A DNA stretch of 53,146 bases from Verrucomicrobiales bacterium. GTDB taxonomy: Bacteria > Verrucomicrobiota > Verrucomicrobiia > Limisphaerales > J093. The translations under genes were made by a program, and so were the position numbers. How positions within the stretch are numbered: position 1 is the stretch's first letter; every line of letters starts with the position of its first letter. Positions 33,196 to 41,466 of the stretch are shown here, in pieces. The notes under the pieces were generated by a model. That model had not been told where the DNA came from and did not search any database. It saw only the letters and a program-made list of their open reading frames with translations. The stretch spans positions 1 to 53,146 of the forward strand of contig JACKPV010000044.1 of NCBI GenBank assembly GCA_024233305.1. The letters run 5' to 3'.

Positions 33196-34080
33196 ATGAA
33201 GACGCAAATGAATCATACCACCGTGGTTCGGGCTTCCCGCCGGACGGGGCGAGGGGCATTCACCCTGATCGAGTTGCTGGTAGTGATCGCCATCATCGCG
33301 ATCCTGGCCGGCATGCTGCTGCCGGCGTTGTCCAAGGCGAAGACCAAGGCCCAGGGCATCCTGTGCATGGGGAACACCAAGCAGCTGATGCTGGCGTGGT
33401 CGATGTATGTCGGCGATTCCAACGAGCGGTTGCCGTTCGCGTACGCGCAGGAAGGCAATCCCAGCCATGCGAACTACAAGTATGCCTGGGTGCATGGCAT
33501 CATCAACTACACGGCCTCCAATTCGGACAACTGGAACATCACGAACACCCTTGCTGCCGGCTGTATCTGGCCCTACACGGGCGGTTCCGCCGCCATTTAC
33601 AAGTGCCCGGCGGACCGCAGCCAGGTCCGGACTCCGACCGGGCAGATGGTCCCGCGCGTCCGCAGCCTTTCGATGAACTCCTGGTGCGGCATGAACGAGG
33701 GTCAGCACACGTGGTTCGGCGGACCGGAGTTTCGTGCGTATCTGAAGTCGACGGACTTCGTGGACCCGGGTCCGTCGATGACCTGGGTGTTGATCGACGA
33801 GCACCCGGACAGCATCAACGACGGGTTCTTCTGCATCGACATGAAGGGCTATCCGAACCCGGCCTCGACGGCGCTGCCGGACGTGCCTTCGAGCACGCAC
33901 AACAAGGCGTGTGGGATGTCCTTTGCGGACGGCCACTCGGAGATCAAGAAGTGGCTCGACCCCCGCACTGCCCCGCCGGTCACTTACAGTGCCAGCAACC
34001 CGGGGATGGGATCGGCGGTTCAGCCCAACAATCCGGACGTGGTGTGGCTGTGGGAGCACACCACGCGGTTTGTGAATTGA
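33196..34080 (+). CDS. Pseudopilin-like (type II secretion G-type / DUF1559-like) protein
   Basis: This 294-residue protein has a type IV prepilin leader: basic residues then RGAFTLIELLVVIAIIAI (from residue 19), the +5 Glu and a hydrophobic helix. The body carries TYPE-specific features of the verrucomicrobial H-X9-DG family: CMGNTKQLMLAWSMYVGD, a CP-x-D segment (KCPADRS) and HNKACGMSFADGHSEIKKW near the C terminus. Prepilin peptidase would cut after Gly20 or Ala21. These proteins are much longer than true GspG pseudopilins and are present in dozens of copies in Verrucomicrobia and Planctomycetes. No secretion ATPase or pilC gene is nearby, so this is a stand-alone paralogue. A terminator follows. 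Confidence 0.88.
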   Translation: MKTQMNHTTVVRASRRTGRGAFTLIELLVVIAIIAILAGMLLPALSKAKTKAQGILCMGNTKQLMLAWSMYVGDSNERLPFAYAQEGNPSHANYKYAWVHGIINYTASNSDNWNITNTLAAGCIWPYTGGSAAIYKCPADRSQVRTPTGQMVPRVRSLSMNSWCGMNEGQHTWFGGPEFRAYLKSTDFVDPGPSMTWVLIDEHPDSINDGFFCIDMKGYPNPASTALPDVPSSTHNKACGMSFADGHSEIKKWLDPRTAPPVTYSASNPGMGSAVQPNNPDVVWLWEHTTRFVN

Positions 34081-34110
34081 GTTGATCGCACGGCACACGA
34101 CTTGCGGCAG

Positions 34111-34139
34111 GGCGGCGTCTCGGCGTCGCCTTTTCTTTT
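34111..34139 (+). terminator. Rho-independent terminator of the 33196 pseudopilin gene
   Basis: GGCGGCGT (34111-34118) pairs with GGCGTCGCC (34122-34130) through an 8-base-pair stem including two G-T pairs, followed by TTTTCTTTT. Confidence 0.8.
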
Positions 34140-34194
34140 GCGATCTCCCCTCCGCGCTGCCGGCGCGAGCCCTGAGCCGCAACGATTCAGTCAA

Positions 34195-34346
34195 TGGACC
34201 GCGGATGGGCACGGATGCCACGGATGGGGCGCGGCGTTGCCGCCTTGGCGGAGAGGGCGAGAAGCCTCACTAAATGGTGAGTCCGAAACCAGGGCGAGCG
34301 ATTCTGGTTTCCCTCAATATCAGTGCCCATCAGTGCCCATCAGTGG
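34195..34346. repeat. Inverted pair of about 10-base tandem repeats (GGGCACNGATGG type)
   Basis: The left arm (34195-34228) contains GCGGATGGGCACGGATGCCA and a further CGGATGG. The right arm (34319-34346) contains CAGTGCCCAT twice plus CAGTGG, whose complement reads CCACTGATGGGCAC. The arms are inverted around about 90 bases of unique DNA. Such GGATGGACAC/GGATG arrays recur in intergenic regions of verrucomicrobial and planctomycetal genomes as I recall. The region has no gene. Confidence 0.6.
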
Positions 34347-34359
34347 TGAATCCATCTGC

Positions 34360-34425
34360 ATCGTTACGGTTTAGATTCCCGCGCCGACTACACGTCGGCG
34401 GCCACGGCGTGTTGAATCGTTACGG
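34360..34425. repeat. Hairpin flanked by ATCGTTACGG direct repeats
   Basis: ATCGTTACGG occurs at 34360-34369 and 34416-34425. Between them CGCCGAC (34382-34388) and GTCGGCG (34394-34400) form a perfect 7-base-pair stem with a 5-base loop. The arrangement resembles a small inserted element with a target duplication. The remaining 34426-34632 shows no gene I can support. Confidence 0.5.
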
Positions 34426-34632
34426 CTGAGGGGTACGCTTATCGGTTCTTTCCGAGTTCAAGGTGGCTGGCGAAATGGGGCACGGAGTTCATACCGCTGG
34501 CCCCGCTGGACTTCGATCTGCTGCGGAGTGAATTCCGCGATCCGAAAAAGCGGAAAGGCGCACATTGCGGGCGCGCCGGGTATGCAGCATTGACGCGATC
34601 GCGCTGGTGCAACAGATTGTGCGCGGTAACCC

Positions 34633-37122
34633 ATGAAGCCTCTCCTGCCTGCACTGCGCCGGCTGTTCGCCACCGGATCCCCGCCGGTTGCGGGTCGGTG
34701 GACAGCGCTCGGGTTGGCGGTGGTGTTTCTGCTGCCGCTGGGCGGCATCTTCGACCTGATCGGATGCCTGCCCCCTTATTTGCGGCTGGCGCTGGTGTAC
34801 GGGTTGTTGTTGCTGCCTTTGGCATGGCGTCCGATCCCCCGCGCGGCGGTCGGGGCGCTGGCCGTCCTGTTGGCAATGGGTCTGGAAGCCGGCTTCTCTC
34901 CCGGCCCGGTCGCCCAACTCGTGGCGCTCCTGCTCGCCCATCAGGCCGTCTGGTGGGCTGTCGGGCCGGTATCGCTTCGCCTCAGCGCAGGGGTCGCCGT
35001 TTACGGTTTTCTGCACGTGGGCTTGTTTCTGAGCCCGTGGGGCTACCCGATCGCCGAAGGGCTGGCGGACGCGCTGGGCCGGATTGCGGGTTGGCTGACG
35101 GGCAACGCCTACCACCTCGGTCCCACCTACCAGGGACTCGGGGGGATGCTGCTGTTCCTCTGCCTGAGTGTGGCGGGCTGGGACCGCGGTCGGTTGGCCT
35201 TCGGGCGCACCGCCAGTTTCGCCGGGATCGCGCTCTTGCTCGACGGGTTGCTGTCGCTGGTCCTGATCCGGAAGGTCGATTTCGGCGCGGACTTGGTATG
35301 GGAACTGAAGTATCAGGAAGTGTTCGGTTACCCGCAGTTGTTCGAGCACGCGCGGGGCCTTGCCCTGCTTTTGTTCCCGGCGTTGATCTTCGTGGTCCAG
35401 TTGGCCGCCTATCTGGTTCTGCACTACGAGGGACACCGGAAGGGTGGGGGGGCGACCGGGGCGACTGCTGGGCCGCCGTGGCTGGGGTGGAGCCTGCCGC
35501 ATCCCGCCTGGGCGGGGGCGCTGGGAGCCGTGGCGGTGATCGTCGCGTTCCTGCTCCTGCCGCCGACTGCGTGGCGGGATCCCACGCCGCCCGAGGTCGT
35601 GTTTGTCGAGAAGGGGGTGGTCAGCTACACCAAGCCGGACTACACGCGGTACGGGCGTTCGGCCGGGGGCATGTTCGGGTTGCTGCCGGAGTATGCCCGG
35701 CTGTTCGGGTGTCGGGCCACGGTGGTGAAGGACATTCCCGAGAGCCTGCCGGAAAACGGCGTGCTGGTGCTCACGAATCTGGACGCGCCCGAGCCGGCGG
35801 AGGTCCGGGAGCGGATCTGGGAATTTGTTCGCAACGGTGGCGGGCTTTGGGTGCTTGGCGATCACACCTTCATCAAGAACGGGCGCAATCACATCAACGA
35901 TCTGCTCGAACCCTGCGGCATCTCGTTGCGACATGACTCGGCCCAGTTCTTCCCACAGGGCTGGTTCAATTCCTACGATTTCCGTCAGGGCACGCCGTTT
36001 GGCCTGTTGCGTGACCCGGCGGAGAACCGTCCGGCGATCCTCGTGGGGGCCTCGTTGGAACTTGCCGCGCCCGCCGAGCCGTTTGTGCTCGGTCGCTACG
36101 GGTATTCCGACTGGGGCACGACCGAAACCGACGAGCAACGGGGTTACATCGGGGATTTTGTGTACCAGGCGCAGGAACGTCTGGGGGACCTCGTGCTGGT
36201 GGCGGGGCAGACCTTTGGCGCGGGGCGGGTGCTGGTGTTCGGCGACACCACGAGTTTTTTCTGCAACAACATGCCGCGTTCGTTCGAGATCCTGCGGTCC
36301 TCGTTGTCGTGGTTTGGCGAAGGCCGGGGATGGATGGCGTTCAGCGGAACAGCGGCGCGGTGGCTGACCGGCTTGGTGCTGGTGGCGGGCCTGGCGCTGC
36401 TTCTGCTGACACCCCGTCGGGGGGCGGTGGCGGGCGCTCTGGGGATGCTTGGGCTGGTGGCGTGGATTGGACAGCGGCCCGGCGGTTTGCTGCCGTTCGC
36501 CCGGGACTACAGCCGGCAACGCCTGGCCATCGTGGATTTTTCGCACCAACCGGAGGCCTCGAAGCATTCGAGCATGGACAACGGGTTGCACGGGTTGACG
36601 ATCAACCTGATGCGGTACGGGTTGCTGCCGGTGATCATGGACGAATGGGACCGGGAACTGCTGGACGCCTCGCGGTTGCTGGTCGTGAACGCGCCGCGCC
36701 GCACCATCGACCGCGCCGAACGCCGCGCGCTCGATGCGTTTTTCGCCCGGGGCGGGACTTTTCTGCTGGGCTGCGGGTTTCCGCACCTGGAGTTCTGCCG
36801 TGACTTTCTCGAGCCCCTGCACATCGGGGTCGAGGGGGTGCCCCTGGGGCGCTTCTTTGATCGCCCGGTTTTCGGTCGGCCGGTTTCGTTCTTCAGCGCC
36901 TGGCCTCTCCGGGTGGCGAATCCCCAGGTGGCGGTTATCTGCCTGTATGACACCTGGCCGCTGATCGGAGTGCTGCCGATCGGGCCGGGCCGGCTGGCGG
37001 TGATCGGGGACTCGGAAATGCTCCTGAACCGGAACGTCGAGAGCATGGACAACTACGATCCGAACAACATCCAGTTCATCAAATCGATCCTGGATTACAC
37101 GGTGGGACCCCCGGGTTCATGA
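34633..37122 (+). CDS. Giant membrane protein: exosortase-like membrane half plus two GATase/DUF4350-like domains
   Basis: This 829-residue protein has about eight hydrophobic helices in residues 25-310, a soluble domain (about 320-570), two more helices (about 577-615) and a second soluble domain (about 625-820). GLADALGRIAGWL followed by TYQGLGGMLLFL (166-176) resembles the exosortase core, but the catalytic Cys of the ACSG motif is absent. Both soluble parts carry the DUF4350/GATase-like pattern: LVLTNLDAPEPAEVRERIWE then FVRNGGGLWVLGDHT, and LLVVNAPRRTIDRAERRALD then GGTFLLGCGF. It is probably an integral membrane protein with large extracytoplasmic domains. The stop overlaps the next gene (ATGA), which encodes a related protein. 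Function is unknown; homology is inferred by eye. Confidence 0.6.
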   Translation: MKPLLPALRRLFATGSPPVAGRWTALGLAVVFLLPLGGIFDLIGCLPPYLRLALVYGLLLLPLAWRPIPRAAVGALAVLLAMGLEAGFSPGPVAQLVALLLAHQAVWWAVGPVSLRLSAGVAVYGFLHVGLFLSPWGYPIAEGLADALGRIAGWLTGNAYHLGPTYQGLGGMLLFLCLSVAGWDRGRLAFGRTASFAGIALLLDGLLSLVLIRKVDFGADLVWELKYQEVFGYPQLFEHARGLALLLFPALIFVVQLAAYLVLHYEGHRKGGGATGATAGPPWLGWSLPHPAWAGALGAVAVIVAFLLLPPTAWRDPTPPEVVFVEKGVVSYTKPDYTRYGRSAGGMFGLLPEYARLFGCRATVVKDIPESLPENGVLVLTNLDAPEPAEVRERIWEFVRNGGGLWVLGDHTFIKNGRNHINDLLEPCGISLRHDSAQFFPQGWFNSYDFRQGTPFGLLRDPAENRPAILVGASLELAAPAEPFVLGRYGYSDWGTTETDEQRGYIGDFVYQAQERLGDLVLVAGQTFGAGRVLVFGDTTSFFCNNMPRSFEILRSSLSWFGEGRGWMAFSGTAARWLTGLVLVAGLALLLLTPRRGAVAGALGMLGLVAWIGQRPGGLLPFARDYSRQRLAIVDFSHQPEASKHSSMDNGLHGLTINLMRYGLLPVIMDEWDRELLDASRLLVVNAPRRTIDRAERRALDAFFARGGTFLLGCGFPHLEFCRDFLEPLHIGVEGVPLGRFFDRPVFGRPVSFFSAWPLRVANPQVAVICLYDTWPLIGVLPIGPGRLAVIGDSEMLLNRNVESMDNYDPNNIQFIKSILDYTVGPPGS

Positions 37123-39479
37123 GGGCGCTTTCCCTGCTGGCGAAAGTCTGTGCCGCGGCGCTCTGGTCCGGGCGCCCCGGGACGTCCGTGATCCTCTGGC
37201 TGGTGGGCGGCGTATTGGATGGGTGGCTGGCCTGGCGCGAGACGTCGGCGGCCGGGCGCCGGTGGGCAACGCTGCTGCGGGACGTGCTGGGATTCAACCT
37301 CAGTGCCCTGGTGGTGGCGATGGCGGTGCGGGGTGCCTGCGAGTACGCCGCCGTTCGCTGGAAGGAGGGTTTGCCGGGGGTGGGGATGGCGCTTGCGGCG
37401 GCCGCCCACGCGGTGGGATTGCCGGTCTCGGAGCGGGCCGGCGAGCTGTACCTCACCACGATGGCCGGCGCCCTGCGTTTCACGGGGTCGCTGGACCACC
37501 TCGGCGCCATGATTCCTGCCTTGACGATGGCGCTGAGCGGGGTCGTGTTGCTGTGGCAGGGCGTGAATTTGAAGCAGGTCTTCCGGCGGTTGGCCGGGGT
37601 GACGGGATTGGTGGCGGTGGTGGTGATCGGGCAGTGGTTGCTGGCGACCGGGCTGTTCCTCGCGCTCTGCGATCAGGTCGGTTACGAGACGGAGGAACTG
37701 CCCGTCGCGCCCTTCTTCAAGCCGGAAACGGCTCTGGTGCTCTACGCGTTCCTGTTCCTGGCGGTGGCGCCTCTCTGGGCCGCCCTGCTGGGGGTGCCGC
37801 GGTCGGAGCGCACCGTGGCGGCGGGCCGGTGGGTGATGCATCCGGTCCTCGCGACGTCCGGTTTGTTGCTGCTCGGCCTCGGAGTTTGCTGGCGGCCCGA
37901 AGGCCGGTTGAAGGACGGCGAGGTACTGATCAACACGTTCCACACCGAGTGGTCCCGCACCGACCGGCCCTATGACCGCGACTGGTACGGCGCCGATTCC
38001 GGTTACAACTATGCGGTGCTCAAGCGGTGGTACCGCCTGTTTGGCAACGTGCGGGAGTTGCAGGCGAGAATCACCGCCGCCGATCTCGAACGGGCCAGCG
38101 TGCTGATCATCTACCTGCCGAACCAACCCTTGAGCGAGGAGGAACGGCGCTTGGTGGTCGAGTTCGTGCGGCGCGGTGGCGGCCTGCTTCTGATCGGCGA
38201 TCACACCAATGTGTTCGGGTCGGCGTCCCACTTGAACGAGATCGCCGAGCCCTTCGGGTTTCGTTTCCGGGACGATGTCCTGTTCGATCTCGACCGCGAT
38301 TTTTTCCAGCTCATCGACCTGCCCGGCTGGCATTCGGCGTTCACGCACGGAATGACCTTCTTCAAGTTCCGGGGACCGGCCTCGATCCAGCCAACCTCGC
38401 TGTTCACCCGCGTGGGCCTGACCGTGGGGCATTCGAAATCGTTGCGGGCCATCTACTCGGTGAACAACTTTTATCCGCCGCCGCGCGATCATCCCAAGAT
38501 GATGACCGGGACGTTTGCAGTGGCGGTGAGTTCGCACTTCGGCCGGGGCCGGGTCGCGGCCTTCGCGGACAGCACGATCTTCTCGAACTTCGAGATCTTC
38601 TATCCGGGCAAGTACGAGTACTTGCTGAACACGCTGCACTGGTTGAACCACGAGGATGACACGCTCGGCGCTTTCCGGCAGCGCACGAGCCTGCTGGGTC
38701 TGCTCGGATTTCTGGCGTTCCTGCTGGCCCGGATGAGGCAGCCCCGGCGCTGGCTGGAGGTCATCGCGCTGACCCTGGTGGCGTGGGGGGGCGCGCGCCT
38801 TGTGGTCGCCGGCATCGAGCATCATCGGGGTCGTTTCCCCGAGCCCGTCCGTCCCGCGCAGGCGCTCTTCTTTGCCGCCGGGTCGGAGGATCCGGCGTGG
38901 GGTCTGCGCACCTTCAGCTCGGAGGCCGATTACCACGACCGGTTCGAGGTGTTTACGCAATGGGTGTTGCGGACCGGGGCGTTTTCCGGTTTTCACCTGC
39001 TGGATGAGGGGGCGTCGAATCTCCTTTACGAGCACTTACGGCGGTCCGGGCAGGTGCAGACGGCCGTGGCTGTCGTGGTGCGCCAGCCTGAGGAACTCGG
39101 CCGGTTGCGGGCGTTGGCCAACGGTCCGCTGAAGGGCTCCTCGCGCGTCCTGCTGATGTTCGCGTCCGGGGTGAGTTGGGAGATGGCGGGCAAGACCCTG
39201 CGGGAAACCGGCCTGCTGGACGACCCCGCGCTCGTCTCGGCGGGACAGGCCTGGCCGAACCGTGAAGCGCTCGTCGAAAGCAATGGCCGCCGGATTCTGG
39301 TGGTGGCCGACGCGGCGCGGTTCAGCGACCAGGCGATGGGTTTCAGCGAGAAGGTCGTGCCGACACCGGCCCAGCGGGCGCTGTTTGACGAGGCGTTCCG
39401 CCTGGTGGACCGTCTGTTCGATGCCACACCGGGGACGATGCAGCCCGGCGCCGCGGCGTTGTCCGGGGCCGGTCGGTAG
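37119..39479 (+). CDS. Second giant membrane protein: exosortase-like plus GATase/DUF4350-like domain
   Basis: This 786-residue protein has helices across residues 22-270, then a soluble domain (about 290-530) and helices around 540-575, with a further soluble C-terminal region. AVGLPVSERAGELYLTTMAG, then LRFTGSLDHLGAM (119-131), follows the exosortase layout (G.pV..eg..l.lp...), again with Leu/Asp/His in place of the Cys-Ser-Gly. The outer domain contains LIIYLPNQPLSEEERRLVVE and GGGLLLIGDHTNVFG, parallel to the preceding protein (shared GDHT). It starts inside the stop of that gene, so the two are made together and probably form a complex. It is followed 20 bases later by a small exported protein gene. 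Confidence 0.6.
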   Translation: MRALSLLAKVCAAALWSGRPGTSVILWLVGGVLDGWLAWRETSAAGRRWATLLRDVLGFNLSALVVAMAVRGACEYAAVRWKEGLPGVGMALAAAAHAVGLPVSERAGELYLTTMAGALRFTGSLDHLGAMIPALTMALSGVVLLWQGVNLKQVFRRLAGVTGLVAVVVIGQWLLATGLFLALCDQVGYETEELPVAPFFKPETALVLYAFLFLAVAPLWAALLGVPRSERTVAAGRWVMHPVLATSGLLLLGLGVCWRPEGRLKDGEVLINTFHTEWSRTDRPYDRDWYGADSGYNYAVLKRWYRLFGNVRELQARITAADLERASVLIIYLPNQPLSEEERRLVVEFVRRGGGLLLIGDHTNVFGSASHLNEIAEPFGFRFRDDVLFDLDRDFFQLIDLPGWHSAFTHGMTFFKFRGPASIQPTSLFTRVGLTVGHSKSLRAIYSVNNFYPPPRDHPKMMTGTFAVAVSSHFGRGRVAAFADSTIFSNFEIFYPGKYEYLLNTLHWLNHEDDTLGAFRQRTSLLGLLGFLAFLLARMRQPRRWLEVIALTLVAWGGARLVVAGIEHHRGRFPEPVRPAQALFFAAGSEDPAWGLRTFSSEADYHDRFEVFTQWVLRTGAFSGFHLLDEGASNLLYEHLRRSGQVQTAVAVVVRQPEELGRLRALANGPLKGSSRVLLMFASGVSWEMAGKTLRETGLLDDPALVSAGQAWPNREALVESNGRRILVVADAARFSDQAMGFSEKVVPTPAQRALFDEAFRLVDRLFDATPGTMQPGAAALSGAGR

Positions 39480-39498
39480 ACGTCGGACCAACAGGACC

Positions 39499-39993
39499 AT
39501 GAACAGTCTTTGCAGCATGAGAAACCAAGAGAGACGGCGGGCGTTGCTGGCGTGCTGTGGGTGGCTGTTGGGCCTCTCGCTGGCGGGGGTGGGCGGGCTG
39601 ATGGCGCAGCCGATTGCGCGCGGGGGTTCGCCGCTTTACCTGCTGGCGGTCCGGGAATCCGTGGCCGGGCTGCAGAGCCGGGCGAATCCCGCTGCCCCGG
39701 CCGCCGCGGGCAATGGCGCGGGCGCCGTTCCGTTGAACACCAATCAGCTGGCCCGGGCCCGAACGGCTCCCGTCGCGGCGCTGCCGGAGGCGCTCAGCAA
39801 GTACTATTATTACTGCACCAACTGCGCCGCTTACCATCTGCGGTCGAGCCCGTTGACCAATGCGGTTTCTCCCCTGCCGGTTCAGGCACCCCTGGCCGCG
39901 CCCACGAACGCGCCTGCCTCGGCCGCCGCTCCGCCGCGCGTCGCGTCTCCGGCTGAGCCAGGGCGCGGCGACGCCGGCTCCGGCGGTGGTTGA
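39499..39993 (+). CDS. Small exported protein with CxxCxxxH motif
   Basis: This 164-residue protein has a signal sequence (hydrophobic 17-36), an Ala/Pro/Asn-rich body and one compact motif, KYYYYCTNCAAYHLR (Cys106, Cys109, His113). That could ligate zinc, copper or haem, but is not a recognised c-type site (CxxCH is missing). The C terminus is Ala/Pro/Gly-rich. It lies 20 bases after the second giant membrane protein and 32 bases before the next Cys-motif gene, so it is probably in the same transcript. An internal ATG at 39517 is possible. I do not recognise the family. Confidence 0.55.
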   Translation: MNSLCSMRNQERRRALLACCGWLLGLSLAGVGGLMAQPIARGGSPLYLLAVRESVAGLQSRANPAAPAAAGNGAGAVPLNTNQLARARTAPVAALPEALSKYYYYCTNCAAYHLRSSPLTNAVSPLPVQAPLAAPTNAPASAAAPPRVASPAEPGRGDAGSGGG

Positions 39994-40025
39994 CAGGCTG
40001 CTTGCGGTGGGGATTAATCGCGCTG

Positions 40026-40430
40026 ATGCGAGTCGCGCTCCGTCTGACCACGGTGGTCCTGCTGGTCCTGTCCCTGGGCCTGCACTGGGCGTTGCTCCAG
40101 ACGGTGGCCTGGACGGGCATGGTGATCGCCTATTCGCGTGACGGATCGGTGCGTCAGGCGGTTGCCCGGACCTTCGACGGCGAGCATCCCTGCCCGTTGT
40201 GCAAGGTCATTCAGCAGGGGCGCGAGGAGGAACGTCAGCAGCAACAGGACGCACCCGTCAAATCCGCCAAACCGCTCCTGATGGCCGTGGTGTGGCAGGC
40301 GCCGGAGTTTGATTTCCGTTGCCCGGGCGTCCCGGTCCGTCCCCCTGCGCGCAGCCTCTCGCCCCGCGTCGAACCTCCTCCCAAGCCGCATCCCCGGAGC
40401 GCCTCGCTGGTGGCCTCAGCCGTAGCCTGA
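40026..40430 (+). CDS. Small membrane-anchored protein with HPCPLC motif (DUF2946-like)
   Basis: This 134-residue protein has an N-terminal transmembrane helix (about 5-27), then FDGEHPCPLCKVIQQGREEE (50-69) with His54, Cys56 and Cys59, and a Gln/Glu/Arg-rich then Pro-rich tail. The H-x-C-x2-C motif after a helix is typical of DUF2946-like proteins, which are often next to copper or cytochrome genes. The position after the CxxCxxxH protein hints at a metal-related unit. No transporter is adjacent. ATG 40026 was chosen over an upstream in-frame GTG because it begins the helix. Confidence 0.6.
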   Translation: MRVALRLTTVVLLVLSLGLHWALLQTVAWTGMVIAYSRDGSVRQAVARTFDGEHPCPLCKVIQQGREEERQQQQDAPVKSAKPLLMAVVWQAPEFDFRCPGVPVRPPARSLSPRVEPPPKPHPRSASLVASAVA

Positions 40431-40644
40431 GCGGGTGAATCCCCCGGACCGTGGTGGTTCCGGTGGGCTAATCAGCTCCGGCTTTTGGCGGCGGCGGCCG
40501 TCCCCCGACGATTTCGAATGCTCCCTTTCCGCGCCGGCATGCCGGGTGGCAGGCGGGGGAGACGCCCATCGCGGCCGGTGGCCGGGCGGGTGTGAGGTGT
40601 GTGTTTCCTGACTCAACGAAGACAGTTTTCCTGGAAGAAATCCC

Positions 40645-41466
40645 ATGAAGCAATCTCAGTTCCTGATCCAGGGCCTGGCCGCCGTCGCGGTGACGTGCGG
40701 AACCGCCAGGGCCCTTTCCGCCACGCTGACCATGGTGCCGATGCAAGGTGGCATGGTGATGCCGATGGTCTCGTATCGGAGCGTCGACAGCCGCCTGCAC
40801 GTCATGGTGCCCGGCGAGGCGCCTCAGCTTACCCCGCTGCTGGTCAGCCATCCCGGCGATGCCTTCGATCCGGTGGACCCGTGGTATGACGCCCTGGATC
40901 CGGCGCGTGGCGGGCTGTCCTTCAGTCGTCGTTACGGTTTCGTGATGGACGCGACGACGGAACCGCTGCCGGCCGACAGCGCCATGTGGATCCGCAGGCT
41001 GGAAGGCTCCCCGGAGCTGGGTTTCTACCGCTATTCGGCCTCGGACCCGAAGGCCTGGGAGCCCATCTTCGGCACGGACGGCTCACCCACCGCCTGGCAG
41101 TGGAACGGCATGATGTTCCATCCGGGGGTGACGGCCATGCCGGGCGCCGAATCGCTGAGTGCGACCTTCGAGGTCTACCTGGCCAACGCCACGACCGGGG
41201 AGGAACTGCCGGGAACGGGCACCGGTCCCATGCTTCTGAACTGGACCAACGTAAGCGATGGGCGTCCCGTTTTGGGCATCGCCATGCGCGTGGTCATCGA
41301 TTGGCCCGAGGACGGTCAGAGCTATGTGTTGGAAAGCGCCGATGCCCTGCCGTCCGCGAACTGGACGACCGTGGCGACGGAACCGGTTCGGATCGGAGAT
41401 CGTCCGTCGGTCGTGCTGGAAGCCGCCGCGGCAACGCGGTTCTTCCGTTTGCGTCCGGTCCCGTGA
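40645..41466 (+). CDS. Exported protein with Met-rich N terminus
   Basis: This 273-residue protein has a signal peptide (about 1-25) and then TMVPMQGGMVMPMVSY, with Met at 30, 33, 37, 39 and 41. Met clusters of this kind often bind Cu(I). The rest is beta-rich (FSRRYGFVMDATTEPLPADS, MWIRRLEGSPELGFYRY), and the C terminus (SYVLESADALPSANWTTVAT, then FFRLRPVP) is the short verrucomicrobial 'ssdl.tW' domain. GGAAG about 9 bases before ATG serves as Shine-Dalgarno sequence. The next gene starts inside the stop (GTGA). Together with the two small Cys-motif genes upstream it may form a metal-handling unit; this is an inference. Confidence 0.6.
   Translation: MKQSQFLIQGLAAVAVTCGTARALSATLTMVPMQGGMVMPMVSYRSVDSRLHVMVPGEAPQLTPLLVSHPGDAFDPVDPWYDALDPARGGLSFSRRYGFVMDATTEPLPADSAMWIRRLEGSPELGFYRYSASDPKAWEPIFGTDGSPTAWQWNGMMFHPGVTAMPGAESLSATFEVYLANATTGEELPGTGTGPMLLNWTNVSDGRPVLGIAMRVVIDWPEDGQSYVLESADALPSANWTTVATEPVRIGDRPSVVLEAAAATRFFRLRPVP

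Noticed and set aside
34440..34632. Possible remnant of a gene upstream of 34633 (frame reading PLDFDLLRSEFRDPKKRK)
   Set aside because: It is interrupted, has no start and I could not tie it to any family.
34489..39035. Two long minus-strand open frames (777 and 646 codons)
   Set aside because: They mirror the two giant membrane protein genes; their translations are Arg/Pro/Gln/His-rich without domains.
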